In this document: positions 16,376 to 25,979 of the stretch, one piece after another
How positions within the stretch are numbered: position 1 is the stretch's first letter
Layout of the letters: every line of letters starts with the position of its first letter
Assembly: GCA_964503615.1 (NCBI GenBank)
Contig: CAZDBA010000012.1
Coordinates: forward strand, 1 to 48,323
Reading direction: 5' to 3'
Length of the DNA: 48,323 bases
Source of the DNA: CAZDBA01 sp964503615
GTDB taxonomy: Bacteria; Planctomycetota; Planctomycetia; Pirellulales; Pirellulaceae
Notes under the pieces: model-generated
Databases searched by the model: none
Seen by the model: the letters and a program-made list of their open reading frames with translations, nothing else
Told to the model about the DNA's origin: nothing
Program-made: the position numbers and the translations under genes

Positions 16376-18619
16376 CTAACTGGAACTTTTGTTTTCAAGG
16401 CATGAGAGTACCGTTCGGATGTCGTTGTAGGACACCTTTTCTTTCAACTCTATAAACAGAGGCTTTAACGGGCCGGGCCCAAGTTTAGTGCGGGCCGATT
16501 CAATTGCTGTGGCTGTTTGGGCATTAACCCAAGGAGATGGGTCTGTAATTTTCTGGGCTTGGATAAAGTCTTGCAAATAGCCTTGCACTGTTGACTCTGC
16601 GCGACCGATCTTTTCTGCAATTTGAGGTATGCTTAGCCCCGCTTCGAAATGTGGAAACGATGCAAGAGCGTTTGCTTTGGGTAACTTGGGAGTCGATTTA
16701 GCCGCTCCCGAGTTTGAGATGGTCGGAGCAACATCCATCTCCAAATTGCAATTGTCACAATGGGCAACGATCGCTGCCAAAAAAGGTTCGCCGTAGTCAG
16801 TTAGCTTCTTCTGTCCGACACCGTGTACTATTCGAAATGCCTCCAGCGTCGATGGCTTTCGCCGCGACATATCACGCAACGAGGCATCACTGAAAACGAC
16901 GTACGTGGGAACTTGCTGTTTCTTGGCAAATTCGGAACGCAATTGTCGCAGGTTCTCGAACAGATCGCGATCAACACCTTCCCATGAGGCCGTCGATTGA
17001 GTCGACTTGGCTGGCGAAGAAGGTTCTCGTCCCTTTAATAGCCGAGGAGTGACTTCACCTCGCAGCAGTTGGCGACCTAGATTCGTAATTTGCACGACGT
17101 TGTATTCACCCGTTCGAATCAGGAAATCCTGGCTGATCAATTGCTCGATCCAATCACGCACGCTTCGCTTGTTCTCTTCACTAAGCAGACCGTAAGTGCT
17201 GACTTGGTCGTGTCCGTTTTGCAAAATTCGTTGATCGGAAGAACCGGTGAGAACCTGAGCCACGTACCCGGCACCGAACCTTTGATCGACACGGTGGACA
17301 CAGGAGACGATTTTTTGAGCAAGTATCAAAGGGTCGTCGACCATGTCTAATTGATCCAGGCAAACATCGCATGCGCCACAATCTTTTTGCTCAAGGGTTT
17401 CTCCAAAGTGAGCAGCAAGTGCGGCGTGGCGGCAAGTTGTCCCGTTGCAAAAATCGGATATCGACTTGAGCGCCGCCAAAGCACCCTCGCGACCGGAATG
17501 GGATTCGGACTTTTCGAGCATCCGGCTCCAGGTTGAAAAGTCTCCGGTACGATAGAACATCCAACATTCAGCATCTAAACCATCGCGCCCCGCTCGTCCG
17601 CTTTCTTGTTGATAAGCCTCCAGCGATTTTGGCATGCCCGCATGAATCACATATCGGACATTCGATTTGTCGATTCCCATCCCAAAAGCTACGGTCGCGA
17701 CCACAACATCTGCTTCCTCATGCAAAAACGCTTCCTGATTTTTGATACGTGTTTCGGCTGTCAGGCCTGCATGATAAGGGAGGGCTGAGATGCCCAGTTG
17801 GCAAAACGCCGCGCACGTTGCTTCGACCTCTTTGCGACTGATGCAGTAGACGATGCCGGATTCGCCAGTGTGATCATTCACCACTTGGACCAATTGATCG
17901 ATACCGCGTTCACGTCTGCGAATCTGAAACACCAAATTCGGTCGATCCATAGAACCGACTAGTACGTTTGCGTCTTTCTGTCCGAGCTGAACAACGATAT
18001 CGCTGCGAACCTCTTCGGTTGCCGTTGCCGTGTAAGCGTGAATGGCGACGTTGGGGTGTCGTTCCTTTAAAGCTGCCAAGCCGCGATATTCCGGACGAAA
18101 GTCGTGGCCCCATTGGCTAACGCAATGCGCTTCGTCTATCGCAAAGAACGACAGGTTGGATTCGTTCAACAAGTGTTGAGTTCGTTGAGTGAGCAGGCGT
18201 TCCGGAGCCATGTAGAGTAGCTTGAGTTCACCACCGGTTGCTTTGCGCAAAATTTCGGCTTCGTCGTTGGCAGACAGTGAGCTGTTTAAAAATGCAGCGC
18301 TGATTCCACACGCTTGCAGAGCGTCGACTTGATCCTTCATCAACGAGATCAGCGGAGAGACGACGACCGCCATTCCGTCTCGACAAATGGCAGGAACTTG
18401 AAAGCAAAGTGACTTACCTGCTCCCGTCGGGAAAACGGCCAAGGAGTCTCGGTCGTTCATGACCGATAACATCGCTTCCAACTGTAGAGGCCGAAAACTA
18501 TCAAAGCCCCAATGCTGAGCCATAGCGCTCAAAAGCCGAGCTTCTGATTCCGAATCGGATGACCCGATGTTGTTTGAATTCAAGCCAGCGGTTTTGGCTG
18601 AGGTCAGTATTTCAGACAT
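16376..18619 (-). CDS. recQ: ATP-dependent DNA helicase RecQ
   Basis: A 3'-5' DNA helicase of recombination and replication repair, 747 residues. The helicase core has TGAGKS (65-70), DEAHCVSQWGHDFRPEYR (from 162) and GRAGRDG. The zinc-binding RQC region shows the Cys set in CNGTTCRHA and KDCGACDVC. A winged helix is followed by an HRDC domain (LRQLRSEFAKKQQVPTYVVF). The last 90 residues carry a helix-turn-helix-like segment (SIPQIAEKIGRAESTVQGYL) of the type seen in RecQ of several phyla; E. coli RecQ is shorter (about 610). The ATG at 18619 has GGGAGAGGG upstream. It diverges from pgi. Confidence 0.95.
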   Translation of the reverse strand: MSEILTSAKTAGLNSNNIGSSDSESEARLLSAMAQHWGFDSFRPLQLEAMLSVMNDRDSLAVFPTGAGKSLCFQVPAICRDGMAVVVSPLISLMKDQVDALQACGISAAFLNSSLSANDEAEILRKATGGELKLLYMAPERLLTQRTQHLLNESNLSFFAIDEAHCVSQWGHDFRPEYRGLAALKERHPNVAIHAYTATATEEVRSDIVVQLGQKDANVLVGSMDRPNLVFQIRRRERGIDQLVQVVNDHTGESGIVYCISRKEVEATCAAFCQLGISALPYHAGLTAETRIKNQEAFLHEEADVVVATVAFGMGIDKSNVRYVIHAGMPKSLEAYQQESGRAGRDGLDAECWMFYRTGDFSTWSRMLEKSESHSGREGALAALKSISDFCNGTTCRHAALAAHFGETLEQKDCGACDVCLDQLDMVDDPLILAQKIVSCVHRVDQRFGAGYVAQVLTGSSDQRILQNGHDQVSTYGLLSEENKRSVRDWIEQLISQDFLIRTGEYNVVQITNLGRQLLRGEVTPRLLKGREPSSPAKSTQSTASWEGVDRDLFENLRQLRSEFAKKQQVPTYVVFSDASLRDMSRRKPSTLEAFRIVHGVGQKKLTDYGEPFLAAIVAHCDNCNLEMDVAPTISNSGAAKSTPKLPKANALASFPHFEAGLSIPQIAEKIGRAESTVQGYLQDFIQAQKITDPSPWVNAQTATAIESARTKLGPGPLKPLFIELKEKVSYNDIRTVLSCLENKSSS

Positions 18620-18774
18620 GGTCCCTCTCCCGTTTTAATGGTTTGGATGTGCACAAATGTATATGTTTTGTACGGCTTGGCAAGTACTTGTTCCTCTGAC
18701 AATCTTTCGCCACTTTATAAAGCCTTGGTTTGCCTTGTCGATCATCGAAATTCAGGCCCTGTTTTTCAATCGAA

Positions 18775-18802
18775 AATTCCGTCACAATAACGGTCCGGAA
18801 TT
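18775..18802. promoter_or_regulatory. Small inverted repeat between recQ and pgi
   Basis: AATTCCG (18775-18781) and CGGAATT (18796-18802) form a 7-bp inverted repeat in the 215-bp divergent promoter region, about 30 bp before the pgi start. It could be an operator, but such short repeats arise by chance. Confidence 0.25.
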
Positions 18803-18834
18803 CTCCTTTGCTCAATAGATAACAGGAAATACTC

Positions 18835-20253
18835 GTGGCAGGTATAAAACTAATTCAATTTGATCCCTCTGGCGCTTTACTACCAAACGGACTTGCTGAA
18901 GCAGATGTCCGCGGTCTCGACGATCGTTTGAACCAAGCTCGTGATGAGGTTTTAAACGAAGACCTCACTTTGTATGCGAGCGGGAAAGAGATTCCGGCTG
19001 AAAAGCAACCGTTGGATGCGGGCTTTTTGGAGATGCCGGAAAGGGTTCTCGACGCCTATCAAACAGACCGAGCCAATAGCGAACTCGCACAGATCCTCGC
19101 CACGGCAAAAAGAATACGCGAAAGTGTTGATCGGGTCGTCGTGTTAGGAATCGGTGGGTCGTACATGGGCGCTCGCGCTCTGATGGAGTCATGCGTCGAA
19201 CCGTTTTTCAACGAACGCCCTGCTGCGGCGCGCGGTGGTCGACCGCGTATGTATTTTGCTGGGTACAACGTCGATAACGACAGTACTCAGGGCTTGCTGG
19301 AATTGCTACGACAAGGTGGCACCGGACCCGATGATCGCTGGGTGATCGTTGTGATCAGTAAAAGTGGTGGCACGTTGGAAACGGCTGGAGCGCTTCGCCA
19401 ATTCATTAACGCGTTTACGGAAACGTTTGGCCAAGAGCATTTGGCAAGCCACTTGATTCCGATCACGGGTGCTTCTGGCAAGCTGGCCTCGCTGGCCGAT
19501 TCGATCGGTTGCACGGACCGCTTCATTGTTCCCGATGGAGTCGGCGGACGGTTCTCTGTGCTTTCGCCAGTAGGCTTGTTGCCCGCGGCAATTCTTGGGA
19601 TTGATGTCGTCAAATTGCTGGAATCGGCTGCGGCCATGAACGATCACTTCCGGCTTGCCGCTCCCGGCGAAAATGCGGTGCTGGACTATGTTGCGATCAA
19701 CCACTTGCTGGAAGATAAACACGGTTGTCGAAATCGTTTGTTGTCTGCCTGGACGAACTCGTTGGAGTCGGTTGGACTTTGGTACGACCAACTACTGGCT
19801 GAAAGTTTGGGTAAAGCCGAAGTGGGCGCGTTCCCGTTAACCGTGGTCAACACTCGCGATTTGCACTCTCGTGCCCAGCAACATCAGGAAGGTCGAAGAG
19901 ACAAATTGATCAACAATCTGATCCTTGAATCGTGGCGTTACGATCACTTGCCGATCGGGACCATTGGCCACAACGAAGACCTGCTGGATGAGATCGCCGA
20001 CAAAAGTTTACCTGATGTTATGACCGCAGCGATTCGCGGAACCAACAAAGCTTATCTCGACGATAATCGACCCACCACCGATATTCGTTTACCGGCTTGT
20101 GACGAAAGCTCGGTTGGGCAGTTGTTGCAAATGCTGATGCTGGCCACGGTTGTCGAAGGAAGATTGATAGGAATCAACCCTTACGGTCAACCTGGAGTCG
20201 AGAACTACAAGGTCAACATGAACCGCTTCCTGCGCGGCGACGTAACGATATAG
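18835..20253 (+). CDS. pgi: Glucose-6-phosphate isomerase
   Basis: Interconverts glucose 6-phosphate and fructose 6-phosphate in the cytoplasm. Conserved blocks are VVLGIGGSYMGARAL, ISKSGGTLET (sugar-phosphate binding), and GVGGRFSVLSPVGLLPAAI, the PGI signature. HSRAQQHQEGRRDKLIN carries the ring-opening His region, and PYGQPGVENYKVNMNRFL carries the C-terminal Lys. The length of 472 is between short (B. subtilis) and long (E. coli) forms. The start is GTG at 18835 with AGGAA upstream. It opens a compact plus-strand run that continues to the ABC ATPase at 25927, with gaps mostly under 60 bp. Confidence 0.95.
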   Translation: MAGIKLIQFDPSGALLPNGLAEADVRGLDDRLNQARDEVLNEDLTLYASGKEIPAEKQPLDAGFLEMPERVLDAYQTDRANSELAQILATAKRIRESVDRVVVLGIGGSYMGARALMESCVEPFFNERPAAARGGRPRMYFAGYNVDNDSTQGLLELLRQGGTGPDDRWVIVVISKSGGTLETAGALRQFINAFTETFGQEHLASHLIPITGASGKLASLADSIGCTDRFIVPDGVGGRFSVLSPVGLLPAAILGIDVVKLLESAAAMNDHFRLAAPGENAVLDYVAINHLLEDKHGCRNRLLSAWTNSLESVGLWYDQLLAESLGKAEVGAFPLTVVNTRDLHSRAQQHQEGRRDKLINNLILESWRYDHLPIGTIGHNEDLLDEIADKSLPDVMTAAIRGTNKAYLDDNRPTTDIRLPACDESSVGQLLQMLMLATVVEGRLIGINPYGQPGVENYKVNMNRFLRGDVTI

Positions 20254-20307
20254 GTAATTCTCCTCTGCAAAACTCGATACTAGTTCAAATCAAACAAGCG
20301 AAAAAAC

Positions 20308-20982
20308 ATGAAGCTAACATGGCACGGTCATGGAACGTGGCTGATCGAAGCGGGCGATCAACGGATCGTTCTTGATCCTTTTTACGACGACAACCCCTCG
20401 GCGACTGTTGCAGCTGCTGACGTTGAAGCTGATTACATCTTGATTTCACATGGCCATTTCGACCACGTGGCCGATGCCGCTGCGATCGCCAATCGAACCG
20501 GCGCGACGCTGGTTGCCATCTACGAAATTGCGGAATGGTTCAGCAAGAATCATTCGGTAGAAAAAACGGTTGGAATGAACTTGGGCGGCTCGATCGAATT
20601 GCCGTTCGGTAAAGTCAAAATGACGATGGCCCAGCACAGTAGTCAACTGCCTGATGGATCACCGGGCGGAGTTGCTGCGGGTTTTATTGTTACGGCTGAA
20701 GGCAAAAGTGTGTACTTCGCTTGCGACACCGGTTTGTTTTCGGACATGAGTTTGTATCAGGGCGTTGATGTAGCCGTCTTGCCGATCGGCGATTGGTTTA
20801 CAATGGGCCCAGCCGACAGCATCGAAGCGATCAAGCTGATCCAGCCCAAACAGGTCTTGCCCGCTCACTACGGGACTTGGCCGCCGATCGAACAAGACGC
20901 AGAGGCGTGGGCAAAATTGGTGCGCGATTCGACTCAGGCCGAACCCGTCGTGCTGCAACCGGGGCTTTCGATAGATGTTTAA
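20308..20982 (+). CDS. UPF0173-type metal-dependent hydrolase (beta-lactamase fold)
   Basis: A 224-residue cytoplasmic protein of the metallo-beta-lactamase superfamily. It has the metal-binding HGHFDH (48-53), an early Asp in VLDPFYDDNP, Asp in YFACDTGLFSDM, and a late His in LPAHYGTWPP. The opening KLTWHGHGTWLIE is typical of the UPF0173/YtkL group, whose physiological substrates are unknown. It starts 54 bp after pgi and is probably in the same transcript, but the context does not reveal a link to glycolysis. Confidence 0.85.
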   Translation: MKLTWHGHGTWLIEAGDQRIVLDPFYDDNPSATVAAADVEADYILISHGHFDHVADAAAIANRTGATLVAIYEIAEWFSKNHSVEKTVGMNLGGSIELPFGKVKMTMAQHSSQLPDGSPGGVAAGFIVTAEGKSVYFACDTGLFSDMSLYQGVDVAVLPIGDWFTMGPADSIEAIKLIQPKQVLPAHYGTWPPIEQDAEAWAKLVRDSTQAEPVVLQPGLSIDV

Positions 20983-21009
20983 ACGTTTCCAACGTCAGAG
21001 GAAAGCGAA

Positions 21010-21960
21010 ATGAAGTACAAACAAGGCTTGGTGAATTCGATCGGCGTCTTTGTCGTTTTGGCAATCGCGTTTTTTAGTAGCGTCTCCGCTAACGCGCAGG
21101 AGATCGCTTGGAACTTTAAAAGCGGTGATGCTTTTTCCGTTACCTTTGATCAGGAAACGATCGTTACCAGCGAATTTAATTTGATTGAACGCAAAATCGG
21201 ATCCCGAGTCCAATTGATGATGGACTGGAACGTCTCTGCCGTTTCACCTGAGGGAGTGGCGACGATCGACCAGACGATCAATCAGATCGTGATGACGATG
21301 TATGTGCCGCAAGTTGGAGAATTGCGTGCGGGCCAAGATGCTCAGGCGACCAAGATCGTTGTGGATACCAGTTCCGAAGAAGCAGAAAGTAAAGTCGCCA
21401 AGAACATGCTCAAACAGATTAAGCCTCTGGTCAACGCGAACTTTACGGTAACCATGCAAGCCAACGGTACAATTGATACCGTGGTTGCTTCGCCGGAAAC
21501 ACTGGATGCGATCCGAAACGCACCCGGCTCAATGAAAATGCGAGAGCTGTTAACGCCCGAGGGGCTGAAAGAAATATTCGGCCAAGCGATTCTGGTTCTG
21601 CCAAAATCGAAATTCGCAGCTGGTGAAACTTGGACTGCCGATCGAGAAGCGACGACGGAAATCGGAACTTTTGCCATCAATGATCAATTCACTTTCGATG
21701 GGGATTCGGAATTCGAAGGGCAAACGTTGAAGGCGATCTCAGTCAACTCAAAATCCTCTTTGACTCAGCAACCCGATGCAGGCGATGCCGAATTTGTAGG
21801 TTCTGGAGGTGAGGGAAAACTGTACTACGATTCCGAAGCGAAACACTTCGTAGCCAGTGAATTTCGCAACGAGTACACGATCTCACAGCCGATCCGCGAA
21901 ACGGCGATCAACACCAGCACGGTCAGCACTGTAAATATGCGAATAAGAAAAAAGAAGTAA
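21010..21960 (+). CDS. Secreted protein of unknown function (DUF6263-like)
   Basis: A 316-residue protein with a clear signal peptide (GVFVVLAIAFFSSVSANAQ). The mature part is beta-rich, starting WNFKSGDAFSVTFDQE and containing a long lipocalin-like series of strands. Its repeated theme (SPEGVATIDQTINQIVMTM, FAAGETWT) resembles the family called DUF6263, which I recall only by pattern. No catalytic motif or anchor is seen. Its TAA stop overlaps the ATG of the Rieske gene (TAATG), implying translational coupling. Confidence 0.65.
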   Translation: MKYKQGLVNSIGVFVVLAIAFFSSVSANAQEIAWNFKSGDAFSVTFDQETIVTSEFNLIERKIGSRVQLMMDWNVSAVSPEGVATIDQTINQIVMTMYVPQVGELRAGQDAQATKIVVDTSSEEAESKVAKNMLKQIKPLVNANFTVTMQANGTIDTVVASPETLDAIRNAPGSMKMRELLTPEGLKEIFGQAILVLPKSKFAAGETWTADREATTEIGTFAINDQFTFDGDSEFEGQTLKAISVNSKSSLTQQPDAGDAEFVGSGGEGKLYYDSEAKHFVASEFRNEYTISQPIRETAINTSTVSTVNMRIRKKK

Positions 21961-22334
21961 TGCCTCCCACCTCCAGTGACGAAACGCCACAACAAACCGA
22001 GTCTGCCGAAACCCAATTCGTTTCGGTAGGCAAAATCGACGAACTCTCAGAAGGCGAAGGCAGATCGTACGATGTTCAAGATCGAGCGATCGCCGTTTTT
22101 TTAGTCGATGGTCAATTGTACGCGATCGAAGATCAATGTCCGCACATGGGCGCCGCGCTTTCTGCGGGGCATCTGGAGGGATGTCAGGTCTCCTGCCCCT
22201 GGCACGCTTGGCGATTTGATATTCGCGATGGGGCTTGGTGTGATAGTCCCCAAGTCAAAATTGACGCGTTTGAGACTCGGATTGTGGACGGCGAAATTCA
22301 AATTGCGACAACTCCCAAGAAAATTTCAGAGTAA
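21960..22334 (+). CDS. Rieske [2Fe-2S] ferredoxin, NirD-like
   Basis: A small (124-residue) soluble Rieske protein. Its cluster ligands are Cys60-x-His62 in CPHMGAALS and Cys79-x-x-His82 in CPWHAWRFD. The domain occupies nearly the whole protein after a 20-residue polar N-terminal tail. Such proteins pass electrons to oxygenases or act as the small subunit of assimilatory nitrite reductase, but no oxygenase or nirB lies nearby. The start overlaps the stop of the upstream gene by one base. Confidence 0.9.
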   Translation: MPPTSSDETPQQTESAETQFVSVGKIDELSEGEGRSYDVQDRAIAVFLVDGQLYAIEDQCPHMGAALSAGHLEGCQVSCPWHAWRFDIRDGAWCDSPQVKIDAFETRIVDGEIQIATTPKKISE

Positions 22335-22346
22335 AGGTGGTTTGGT

Positions 22347-22670
22347 ATGACCTCCCAACCGGTCAACGACGTATCAATAAATGACTTCCAAAAACTCATT
22401 CACAAGATGTACTACGAAAAAGACGTAGCGCGTGGAGTCGAAGGTACGTTTATGTGGCTGATGGAAGAGATTGGAGAGTTGAGCAGTGCACTGCGATTGG
22501 ATGATCGGAAGAATCTAAGTGAAGAGTTCGCGGACGTACTGGCTTGGCTGGCAACGATTGCCAACGTTTGCGATATCGATTTGAACCAGGCCGTTGCGGA
22601 CAAGTACGGAAAAGGCTGTCCCGGTTGTTTGCGGCTGGTCTGTGTTTGTCCGGATGAAGAAAAGCCTTAA
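22347..22670 (+). CDS. MazG-like nucleotide pyrophosphohydrolase with C-terminal Cys cluster
   Basis: A 107-residue single-domain MazG-like protein. The metal-binding motifs are EEIGE (40-44) and EEFAD (59-63), the E-x-x-E and E-x-x-D signature of all-alpha NTP pyrophosphatases that hydrolyse (d)NTPs to monophosphates. The unusual part is the C-terminus, with four cysteines spaced CPGC (91-94) and CVC (99-101), which could bind zinc. It is 12 bp downstream of the Rieske gene. The physiological nucleotide is unknown. Confidence 0.85.
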   Translation: MTSQPVNDVSINDFQKLIHKMYYEKDVARGVEGTFMWLMEEIGELSSALRLDDRKNLSEEFADVLAWLATIANVCDIDLNQAVADKYGKGCPGCLRLVCVCPDEEKP

Positions 22671-22784
22671 GCCTTGAGCTTTGAGCCTTATTCCCGACGA
22701 TACAGTCGCAGACCATTTCCGATCTTGCGGACATCAATTATTCTGTATCGTTCCCATTTGCACCCGACCCAGTCGCCCATTTTC

Positions 22785-24971
22785 ATGCCTTTATTTACTG
22801 CCAATTTGCAACAGATACGCCTCGGATGCTTATGCATGCTGGCTTGGCTGATTGGCACTATGGCGATTGCTCAAGATGCAGAGCAACCAGAAGAAGCGAA
22901 ACAGCCCGGAATCGTTTCTGTCGATGTTGGTTTCGACCAGAATGTAAAGCTCGGTAAGTGGCTGCCCGTTTCGATCCTGGTTTGCGATATTCAACCGACT
23001 CGGTTCGCGATCACTGCTCCGGACGGAAATGGGAACCAAGTTAAATACTCGGGAGAACTGACTCAGGTCGGCGAAGACACGTATCAAGCGTGGGTTTGTG
23101 TTGGCCGTGTCTTTGGCAATCTCAAAGTCGCATTGCTAGATGCAAAGGATGAACGGCTTGGCGAACAAACGATCTCGTTGAGTTCAAGTCAATTCAAAAT
23201 CGCCGCTTCGACTTCAAAGCTGACTGTCACGATCGGTGCCAACGATGCGACCGACACCGTTCTTGGTAAAACGATCGAAGAGCTGTATGGTGAAGAAGGC
23301 GGAATGATTGTTGGTCTGAAGCGCGGCAGTCAATTGCCCGTTCATTGGTTTGGATACGATGGGGTAAATACAGTTTTTCTCTTAAGCACCGACATTAAAC
23401 AAATCCAAGAGGTCCAGCCCAGGCAGTGGCAGGCGCTTGAGTCATGGGTGATGCGTGGTGGAAGGTTGTTTGTTTCCAGCAATGGCAGCGAGGGTGCGTT
23501 GTCAGCTGAGGGACCGCTTGCCCGTTTTAATATCGGTGAGTTTTCCGAAACGACGATCCTCAAGTCAATGATCCAACTGGACAACTTTACGAAAAAACGA
23601 TTGGACGCCAAAAAACTTCCGATCGCGCAAATCAAGGTCACTGATGGCAACACGATATTGGCTCAGAAAGGGCAGCCTTTGATTGTGCGCCAGTCCCGTG
23701 GTTCAGGGCAGATCGTTTTCATCAGCTTTGATTTGGCTGATCCTGCCTTTGTGGATTGGAAAGGCCTTCCTGTAATGTTCAGTCAATTGCTGGAGTCGCA
23801 AGCCGCCGGCCAATCCAGCAGAAACGCCGACTCGGGACGGTCACGAGCATCGCACTTGGGCTACACCGATCTCTCGGGGCAAATGAAAGTTCCCTTGGAG
23901 CAGTTCAGTCAGGTCCAATTGGTGAACTTTACGATGGTTGCCGTGTTGATTGGGCTTTACCTTCTTTGTATCGGCCCTGGCGATTTCTTTTTGCTCAAAA
24001 AAGTCTTTCGCAAGATGGAAATGACTTGGGTTACGTTCACTTTGGTCACGTTGCTGTTCAGCGGACTGGCGATCGGACTTGCAAATTGGTCGCGCCCTAA
24101 AATTTTACAAGTCAACCAGCTTGAGATTATTGATATCGATTCGGTCTCCAAGCGGTTTCATGGCACCACTTGGACCAATATCTTCAGCCCGGAATCGGTT
24201 GTTCATTCGCTCAGCTTTAACGCGGACAATGAGTTCGGCCTGAACTTGGATTCTCAATTAAGCAGTTGGTTGGGATCGCCCGGCAATGGGTTGGGCGGGA
24301 TGCAAACCAAGGCCGGTTTCTCGACGGGGCAGGGTGGCTATGAGATCGCTTCGCAGTCAGTCGCCGATGGGCCGGTTTCCACTTCGCTTGAAGAGGTTCC
24401 GTTGCAGGTTTCATCCAGTATGGCGATGCTGACCCATTGGTCGGGATCGTTTGAGCCACGGATCGAAAGCCGCTTGCGATCGACTACTACCCAACTGGAA
24501 GGCCAGATTACCAATCCGTTGGATGTTGAGCTTACCAACGTGCGTGTCATGTTCGAGAATTATGTTTACATTCTCGACAATCTGGACGCCAACGAAACGT
24601 TGGACCTGCTCAGTGGACCTCGCGTGCGAACTTTGAAAAGTTACATGACCGGTCGAAAGAAGACGACGGAAAAAACAGATCGTGGTCAGAACGTTCCCTG
24701 GGATCCGAGTTCTGCGGATCTGGAAAGAATCGCTGATATGATGATGTTTTATAGCGCGGCCGGTGGCAAAGACTATACCTCGTTGACTCATGGCTTTCAA
24801 AATCGAGTTGAAATGAAAGACCAGTTGTATTGTGGTCGCGCTGTGATGGTGGCTCAGATTAAATCCAACGTCGGTCGAGTGACCATTGATGGTAAATCTT
24901 CCGATGATTTTGCAGACCGTCAGACGACTTTGCTACGTTTTATATTGCCGGTGGAAAAGAAGTCCCGCTAA
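22785..24971 (+). CDS. Large membrane-anchored protein of unknown function, ABC-associated
   Basis: I start at MPLFTANLQQ (22785), which gives a normal signal peptide ending near TMAIAQ; an earlier in-frame start adds 37 residues with no export signal. The 728-residue protein has a beta-sandwich N-terminus, a Rossmann-like glutamine-amidotransferase-shaped region (WQALESWVMRGGRLFVSSNG), two or more membrane helices (about residues 385-455, FTMVAVLIGLYLLCIGPGDFF) and a long periplasmic tail. This architecture resembles hypothetical membrane proteins encoded next to ABC transporter genes in many phyla, including gliding-type GldG-like proteins. The ABC ATPase gene follows 23 bp later, supporting a joint complex. 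Function unassigned. Confidence 0.6.
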   Translation: MPLFTANLQQIRLGCLCMLAWLIGTMAIAQDAEQPEEAKQPGIVSVDVGFDQNVKLGKWLPVSILVCDIQPTRFAITAPDGNGNQVKYSGELTQVGEDTYQAWVCVGRVFGNLKVALLDAKDERLGEQTISLSSSQFKIAASTSKLTVTIGANDATDTVLGKTIEELYGEEGGMIVGLKRGSQLPVHWFGYDGVNTVFLLSTDIKQIQEVQPRQWQALESWVMRGGRLFVSSNGSEGALSAEGPLARFNIGEFSETTILKSMIQLDNFTKKRLDAKKLPIAQIKVTDGNTILAQKGQPLIVRQSRGSGQIVFISFDLADPAFVDWKGLPVMFSQLLESQAAGQSSRNADSGRSRASHLGYTDLSGQMKVPLEQFSQVQLVNFTMVAVLIGLYLLCIGPGDFFLLKKVFRKMEMTWVTFTLVTLLFSGLAIGLANWSRPKILQVNQLEIIDIDSVSKRFHGTTWTNIFSPESVVHSLSFNADNEFGLNLDSQLSSWLGSPGNGLGGMQTKAGFSTGQGGYEIASQSVADGPVSTSLEEVPLQVSSSMAMLTHWSGSFEPRIESRLRSTTTQLEGQITNPLDVELTNVRVMFENYVYILDNLDANETLDLLSGPRVRTLKSYMTGRKKTTEKTDRGQNVPWDPSSADLERIADMMMFYSAAGGKDYTSLTHGFQNRVEMKDQLYCGRAVMVAQIKSNVGRVTIDGKSSDDFADRQTTLLRFILPVEKKSR

Positions 24972-24994
24972 ATTCTCAAAGAAAGATTTGGACC

Positions 24995-25927
24995 GTGATT
25001 CGAACCGAGAATCTAACTAAACAATATGGCGACATGTTCGCGATCAAAGGGATCGAACTGGATCTTAGCGAAGGCGATCTGTTTGGCTTTATTGGACCCA
25101 ACGGTGCGGGTAAGACCACCACGATGCGTATTATCGCAACGCTACTGGAACCTACGTTTGGCGAGGCTTACGTTTGTGGCCATTCGATCTACAAAAATCC
25201 GAAGGAGATCCGGCGGTTGGTTGGGTATATGCCTGACTTTTTTGGTGTCTACGACGATATGAAAGTGATCGAGTATTTGGAGTTTTTCGCGGCTGCCTAT
25301 CGAATCAAAGGGGAAGCAAGAAGAAAAAAATGCAACGAGATGCTCGATATTGTCGACCTCGATTTCAAACGGGACGCGTTTGCCAACACACTTTCTCGCG
25401 GGCAAACACAACGTTTGGGGTTGGCTCGTGTGCTGTTGCATGATCCTCAAGTTCTGTTGCTGGATGAGCCGCTTTCGGGATTGGACCCGCGTGCCAGAAT
25501 CGAAATGCGAAACCTTCTTCGTCGGTTGGGCAAGACGGGAAAAACGATCGTCGTCTCCAGCCATATCCTTCCCGAGTTGGCCGATATTTGTAACAAGATC
25601 GGTGTGATCGATCGCGGAGTGATGAAGGTCTCCGCGGAAGTCTCCGAAGTCATGAAACAGGTTCGTGAGAAAATCGTTCTCTACGTCGGTGTTAAAGAAG
25701 ATCAGCAAAAAGCCCAAGAGGTTTTAAAAGCACACCCAATCGTCGACTCGGTTGCTGAGGGCGATGGTCACTTGGTGGTGACACTCGGGAGTACCGATTC
25801 CGATTACTCAGAGCTCCCCAGAGTGCTGATGGACAACGGGCTGCGATTGACTTTGTTCCGCGAAGAAGAAATCAATCTCGAATCGGCATTTATGGCGCTA
25901 ACCAAAGGCACCGGGGAAAACTTCTAG
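24995..25927 (+). CDS. ABC transporter ATP-binding protein
   Basis: A 310-residue ATPase subunit of an ABC exporter of the CcmA/NatA type. Walker A is GPNGAGKTT (34-42), the signature is LSRGQTQRLG (133-142; the usual second Gly is Arg), Walker B is LLLDEP (154-159), and the H-loop is SSHILPE. The start is GTG at 24995. Beyond residue 220 is an extra C-terminal domain (EKIVLYVGVKEDQQKA...) common in such ATPases. No permease with the matching ABC-2 fold follows; the gene before it, a large membrane protein, is the only candidate partner here. Confidence 0.88.
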   Translation: MIRTENLTKQYGDMFAIKGIELDLSEGDLFGFIGPNGAGKTTTMRIIATLLEPTFGEAYVCGHSIYKNPKEIRRLVGYMPDFFGVYDDMKVIEYLEFFAAAYRIKGEARRKKCNEMLDIVDLDFKRDAFANTLSRGQTQRLGLARVLLHDPQVLLLDEPLSGLDPRARIEMRNLLRRLGKTGKTIVVSSHILPELADICNKIGVIDRGVMKVSAEVSEVMKQVREKIVLYVGVKEDQQKAQEVLKAHPIVDSVAEGDGHLVVTLGSTDSDYSELPRVLMDNGLRLTLFREEEINLESAFMALTKGTGENF

Positions 25928-25979
25928 CCGCTGAATCAAAAACGGCGTGGATTAAAACGGCTTGAATGAATAGCGTGGC

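Noticed and set aside
18612..18815. 67-codon frame upstream of recQ
   Set aside because: It overlaps the recQ start and fills the divergent promoter region. Its product is highly basic with no similarity.
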